From assembly GCA_945897075.1 (NCBI GenBank), contig CAMDEX010000027.1, positions 1 to 35,763 on the forward strand: a DNA stretch of 35,763 nucleotides, given 5' to 3'. The position numbers were made by a program, and so were the translations under genes. This stretch comes from Litorilinea aerophila. GTDB taxonomy: Bacteria; Chloroflexota; Anaerolineae; Caldilineales; Caldilineaceae. The notes under the pieces were generated by a model that was not told where the DNA came from, ran no database searches, and saw nothing but the letters and a program-made list of their open reading frames with translations. This document shows positions 33,061 to 35,763 of the stretch, piece by piece (position 1 is the stretch's first letter; each line of letters begins with the position of its first letter).

Positions 33061-34554
33061 TTGCCGGGCATATACGAAACGAGAGATTTTTTGGAAATCG
33101 ATTCCTCCACAACCGAAGAAGCCCCGAACGAACTGACTGACATAACTATCGAAACTCTGCTCCCCCGTCTGCGCGCTGCGGTGGAGCGGGCCGGGTGGAC
33201 AACACTGATGCCCGTCCAAGCCCGTGCCATCCCCCATCTGCTGGCAAAACGCAATGTGATGGTACAGGCGCGCACAGGCAGCGGCAAGACCGCCGCCTAT
33301 CTGCTGCCGATGCTGGAGCGGCTGACCCCCCAGCGCAAGGAGTGTCAGGCGCTGATCCTGGCCCCCACGCGCGAGCTGGCGCGCCAGGTTGCCAACGAAG
33401 CCGAAATGCTCTTTGCCGGGAGCGGTCTGCGCACGGTGGCGGTCTATGGCGGCGTGGGTTATGGCCCACAAAACGAGGCGCTGGAAGGGGGGGCGCAGGT
33501 GGTGGTGGGCACGCCGGGCCGGGTGTTGGATCATCTGCTGCGGCGCACCTTTACCCTGAACAAATTGGAGATACTCGTCTTTGACGAGGCCGACCGTATG
33601 CTCTCCATGGGCTTCTACCAGGACATGCGTGCCGTGCAGCGCTATCTGCCCAGCCGTGATCTGCATACGGTGATGTTCTCCGCCACCTTCCCCGCCTACG
33701 TCCTGCGCACCGCCCAGGAATTTATGCAGAAGCCGGAATTCCTCAGCCTGAGCCAGGATCACGTCCACGTGACCGACACCGCGCACAGCTATTATATCGT
33801 CCCCGGCGTGGGGCGGGATCGTTCGCTGGTGCGGCTGATCGAAGTGGAGAACCCAGCCTCGGCCATTATTTTCTGTAACACCAAAGCCCACGTCAATTAT
33901 GTGACGATTGTCCTGCAGCGTTTTGGCTATGACGCCGACGAACTGAGCGCCGACCTGAACCAGAACGACCGCGAGCGGGTGCTGGGCCGGGTGCGCGAAG
34001 GCAAACTGCGCTTTCTGGTGGCAACGGATGTGGCGGCGCGCGGGCTGGACATCCCGGAACTTTCCCACGTCTTCCAGTACGAGCCGCCCGAAGACGCCGA
34101 GAGTTATATCCACCGCGCCGGGCGCACAGGGCGCGCCGGTGCGTCGGGCACAGCCATTACCCTGGCCAATGTCCTGGAACGGACGCTGGTGGAGCGCATC
34201 AGCAAACGCTATGCCATCAACATCGAAGAGCGCACCTTACCCACGGAAGAAGAGGTGGCCGAGGTGGTGACGGAACGGCTGACGTCGCTGCTGGAAGCCC
34301 GGCTGCGCGAGCGGGACAAATTGCAGACCGAGCGCAGTAGGCGTTTTGCGCCGCTGGCCCGCGCCCTGGCCGAAAACGCCGAGGAGTCGGCGCTGATCAC
34401 AATGCTGCTGGACGACACCTACCAGCAGATGCTCCACGCGCCGTTGCTGGACCCGGCGGAGGCTGTTCAGGAGAAAAAACCAGCCAGATCGTCGAGCCGG
34501 GATAGCAGTGAACGCACCAGCGCCCCGCGCAGCAGTCGCCCCAGACGCCGGTAG
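33061..34554 (+). CDS. DEAD-box ATP-dependent RNA helicase
   Basis: A protein of up to 497 residues with all helicase motifs: Q-motif region MPVQARAIPHLL, motif I ARTGSGKT (Lys76), PTRELARQ, GTPGRVLDH, DEAD (175-178), SAT, IIFCNTKAHV, VATDVAARGLDIPEL and YIHRAGRTGRAG. The C-terminus has a charged coiled-coil-like stretch and a basic Ser/Arg tail, common in cold-shock or ribosome-assembly helicases. No ATG is available before the Q-motif: TTG at 33061 has no ribosome binding site, while TTG at 33091 has GAGAG 5 nt upstream, so the true start may be 33091. It follows arfB, another translation-related gene. Confidence 0.93.
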   Translation: MPGIYETRDFLEIDSSTTEEAPNELTDITIETLLPRLRAAVERAGWTTLMPVQARAIPHLLAKRNVMVQARTGSGKTAAYLLPMLERLTPQRKECQALILAPTRELARQVANEAEMLFAGSGLRTVAVYGGVGYGPQNEALEGGAQVVVGTPGRVLDHLLRRTFTLNKLEILVFDEADRMLSMGFYQDMRAVQRYLPSRDLHTVMFSATFPAYVLRTAQEFMQKPEFLSLSQDHVHVTDTAHSYYIVPGVGRDRSLVRLIEVENPASAIIFCNTKAHVNYVTIVLQRFGYDADELSADLNQNDRERVLGRVREGKLRFLVATDVAARGLDIPELSHVFQYEPPEDAESYIHRAGRTGRAGASGTAITLANVLERTLVERISKRYAINIEERTLPTEEEVAEVVTERLTSLLEARLRERDKLQTERSRRFAPLARALAENAEESALITMLLDDTYQQMLHAPLLDPAEAVQEKKPARSSSRDSSERTSAPRSSRPRRR

Positions 34555-34559
34555 GCAGC

Positions 34560-34618
34560 CATTATCCCATTATCCCATCGTCGCTTCTGACAGGAGATGA
34601 TGGGATAATGCGATAATG
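34560..34618. repeat. 20-bp inverted repeat after the helicase gene
   Basis: CATTATCCCATTATCCCATC (34560-34579) pairs at 19 of 20 positions with 34599-34618, around a 19-nt loop. Each arm contains two ATTATCSC units. It begins 6 nt past the helicase stop and may end or protect that mRNA. Confidence 0.75.
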
Positions 34619-34655
34619 AAATTGACTCTCTTCCTCTCCACCGCAAAATCGCTCG

Positions 34656-34685
34656 TTGACAAAAGTTTGGGATTGGTAGTAGACT
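34656..34685 (+). promoter_or_regulatory. Sigma70-type promoter of the toxin-antitoxin operon
   Basis: A perfect TTGACA (34656-34661) and TAGACT (34680-34685) are 18 nt apart. Transcription would begin near 34692, at the AGGAGG ribosome binding site (34691-34696), so the leader would be very short. TAGTAGACTA around the -10 is a near-palindrome and a plausible antitoxin operator. Confidence 0.55.
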
Positions 34686-34704
34686 AGGCCAGGAGGTATG
34701 AACA

Positions 34705-35016
34705 ATGCCAGCGATACAACTCTTTGTGGATGAACCGACCCGACGTCGGCTGGAAGAAAGCGCATCGCGTCACCGTCAAGATGTGCAAACCTATTGTGTT
34801 TCGGTGTTGCAACACCAGCTATTGGAAGATTCTTTGTTTACCTTTGGCTCTGCCGAGCTACCCTTGCCCCGTCCGTTGGATGACGATCTTTTAGCGCAGA
34901 TGCGCATGTCGCGTCAGAGAACTTTCGCCCAATCTGGCGGCGGCCATTTGTCCCTGGAGATTTTGGAATTGGTGCGTGCGGAGCGTGATGAAGAACTCCT
35001 CGTTAGTCTGTATTGA
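34705..35016 (+). CDS. Antitoxin of a type II toxin-antitoxin pair (RHH-like)
   Basis: A 103-residue protein. The N-terminus (PAIQLFVDEPTRRRLEESAS, then RHRQDVQTYCVSVLQHQL) has the strand-helix-helix pattern of ribbon-helix-helix DNA-binding antitoxins. The C-terminal half is less structured and would wrap the toxin. It directly precedes and overlaps a PIN-domain gene by 29 nt, the classic antitoxin-first order. AGGAGG lies 8 nt before the ATG. It probably represses its own promoter at 34656-34685. The exact antitoxin family is not certain. Confidence 0.75.
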   Translation: MPAIQLFVDEPTRRRLEESASRHRQDVQTYCVSVLQHQLLEDSLFTFGSAELPLPRPLDDDLLAQMRMSRQRTFAQSGGGHLSLEILELVRAERDEELLVSLY

Positions 35017-35455
35017 TGCCAATCTGCTGATTCTGGCCCTGCTTCCCTTCCCTCTCAGCGAGCGCGCTGATGCGTTTTTGGACGCCTGCCGCCGTTCGCG
35101 AGTGGCTCTGGTTGCGCCCTCGCTCTTTGCCTTCGAGGTCGCTTCGACCCTGCACCGCCTGCGTCTGCTCGGCCAGATCACAGCGGCTGCCGAGGAGACG
35201 GCCTTCAAGCACTTTATGGCGATTCAGGTCCATCTCTCCAGCCACCCCCGCATCTTTCCCCTGGCGCGCCAACTGGCCCTGCGCTTTCATCAATCCCGCG
35301 TCCATCAGATGTCCTATGTGGCCCTGGCCGAACTGCACGGCTGCGAACTGTGGACGGCGGACAACCGGCTGGCCGCGACTGTGCAGGATACATTGCCCTG
35401 GGTGCGCTGGATTGGCGATTTTAAGGTTTTGGATGAAGACGATGCTGACCGTTAG
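34988..35455 (+). CDS. vapC: PIN-domain toxin, VapC-like ribonuclease
   Basis: A 155-residue PIN-domain protein. Acidic active-site candidates are Asp10 in VCIDANLL, Glu in LFAFEVASTL, and Asp in ELWTADNRLAA near the C-terminus, as in VapC enzymes that cleave tRNA or rRNA. ATG at 34988 follows GGAG by 4-5 nt and lies inside the antitoxin gene. The frame ends at 35455 within the start of a broken ABC ATPase gene. All key motifs are intact, so it is probably active and kept in check by the upstream antitoxin. Confidence 0.88.
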   Translation: MKNSSLVCIDANLLILALLPFPLSERADAFLDACRRSRVALVAPSLFAFEVASTLHRLRLLGQITAAAEETAFKHFMAIQVHLSSHPRIFPLARQLALRFHQSRVHQMSYVALAELHGCELWTADNRLAATVQDTLPWVRWIGDFKVLDEDDADR

Positions 35456-35737
35456 CCGTCTCGCCAAAGCCTTTGGCCGTCTGCAAACGGTGCAAGATAT
35501 CACCTGGATGAACCCATCGCGGGCGTTGCGCCCAATCTGGCCTACGAAATTTTCGAGCAGATCGCAGCCTTGCGCGGCGAAGGGCTGACTTTTTTGATCG
35601 TCGAACACCGGCTGGAGATGCTCTTCGATTTTGTCGCTCACCTCTTTGTCATGCACCTGGGCAGCCTGCTGGCCCAGGGATCACCCGCCGAAATTGCCGC
35701 CAATCCCCAAGTGAAAGAAGTCTACTTCGGCGCATAG
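35442..35737 (+). pseudogene. Liv-type ABC transporter ATPase gene with a large internal deletion
   Basis: The first 20 codons (MLTVSRLAKAFGRLQTVQDI) are a normal N-terminus of a branched-chain amino acid type ABC ATPase. Near 35500-35504 the sequence jumps, in a different frame, to the Walker B region (LDEPIAGVAPN) and continues with FLIVEHRLEMLF to a normal C-terminal end AEIAANPQVKEVYFGA. Walker A, the Q-loop and the signature motif are missing, roughly 130 codons. The gene cannot encode an ATPase. Its start overlaps the vapC stop by 14 nt, so vapBC may have inserted at, or be joined to, this decayed locus. Confidence 0.85.
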
Positions 35738-35763
35738 ATACCGTAGGGGCGCTGCTTGCTGCG

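Overview
The window looks like a chromosomal segment of a mesophilic, fairly GC-rich bacterium, most likely a member of the Chloroflexota (Anaerolineae/Caldilineae type). This is inference from style, not from a marker gene: a solute-binding lipoprotein with a Val/Thr-rich linker, a giant BTAD-type ATPase regulator, a multidomain secreted clostripain, a triple cNMP-domain/bacterial-PH membrane protein, and intergenic spaces packed with short hairpin and tandem repeats. No rRNA, tRNA, CRISPR array or complete transposon was seen.

Layout. (1) 1-972: two class II aldolase paralogues head to head, the left one cut by the window edge, separated by 80 nt that hold two copies of a dispersed hairpin. 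(2) 1051-3081, minus strand: a tightly coupled three-gene cassette, OLD/ABC-type ATPase, DUF3226 Toprim-like protein and BrnA-type DNA-binding protein, with lower GC than its surroundings. It is the best candidate for an undescribed system here, perhaps a PARIS-like anti-phage or toxin-antitoxin module. (3) 3210-8777: a DUF255 thioredoxin-like protein, a divergent AAA ATPase with a C-terminal PD-(D/E)XK nuclease, and an orphan family 5 solute-binding lipoprotein. (4) 9010-13105: a secreted clostripain-like protease and a NUDIX hydrolase. (5) 13179-15590: an acyl-CoA dehydrogenase plus an APH-type kinase, which together equal a split ACAD10/ACAD11 and suggest 4-hydroxy-acid catabolism. (6) 15655-16802: a yybP-ykoY manganese riboswitch with an intrinsic terminator in front of a TerC-family membrane protein. 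(7) 17005-21806: a BTAD/AAA/TPR regulator convergent with a beta-CASP metallo-hydrolase; the two stop codons lie in the arms of one inverted repeat. (8) 22001-26909, minus strand: an ABC ATPase, a MacB/FtsX-type permease and an HlyD-type adaptor, with a good promoter in front of the ATPase. (9) 27122-31836: a beta-propeller gene remnant, the cNMP/PH membrane protein and uvrC, the last two coupled by a TGATG overlap. (10) 31837-32552: a repeat-rich noncoding tract with three copies of a 40-nt element. (11) 32553-34554: arfB and a DEAD-box RNA helicase. (12) 34656-35737: a type II toxin-antitoxin pair (RHH plus PIN/VapC) whose toxin end overlaps a Liv-type ABC ATPase gene that has lost its middle.

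How the genes relate. Few neighbouring genes form classical pathways. The convincing units are the ATPase-Toprim-BrnA cassette, the dehydrogenase-kinase pair, the riboswitch-TerC unit, the ABC/HlyD export unit, the uvrC-cNMP/PH overlap and the toxin-antitoxin pair. Start codons were chosen from visible ribosome binding sites, which often lie downstream of the longest open frame.
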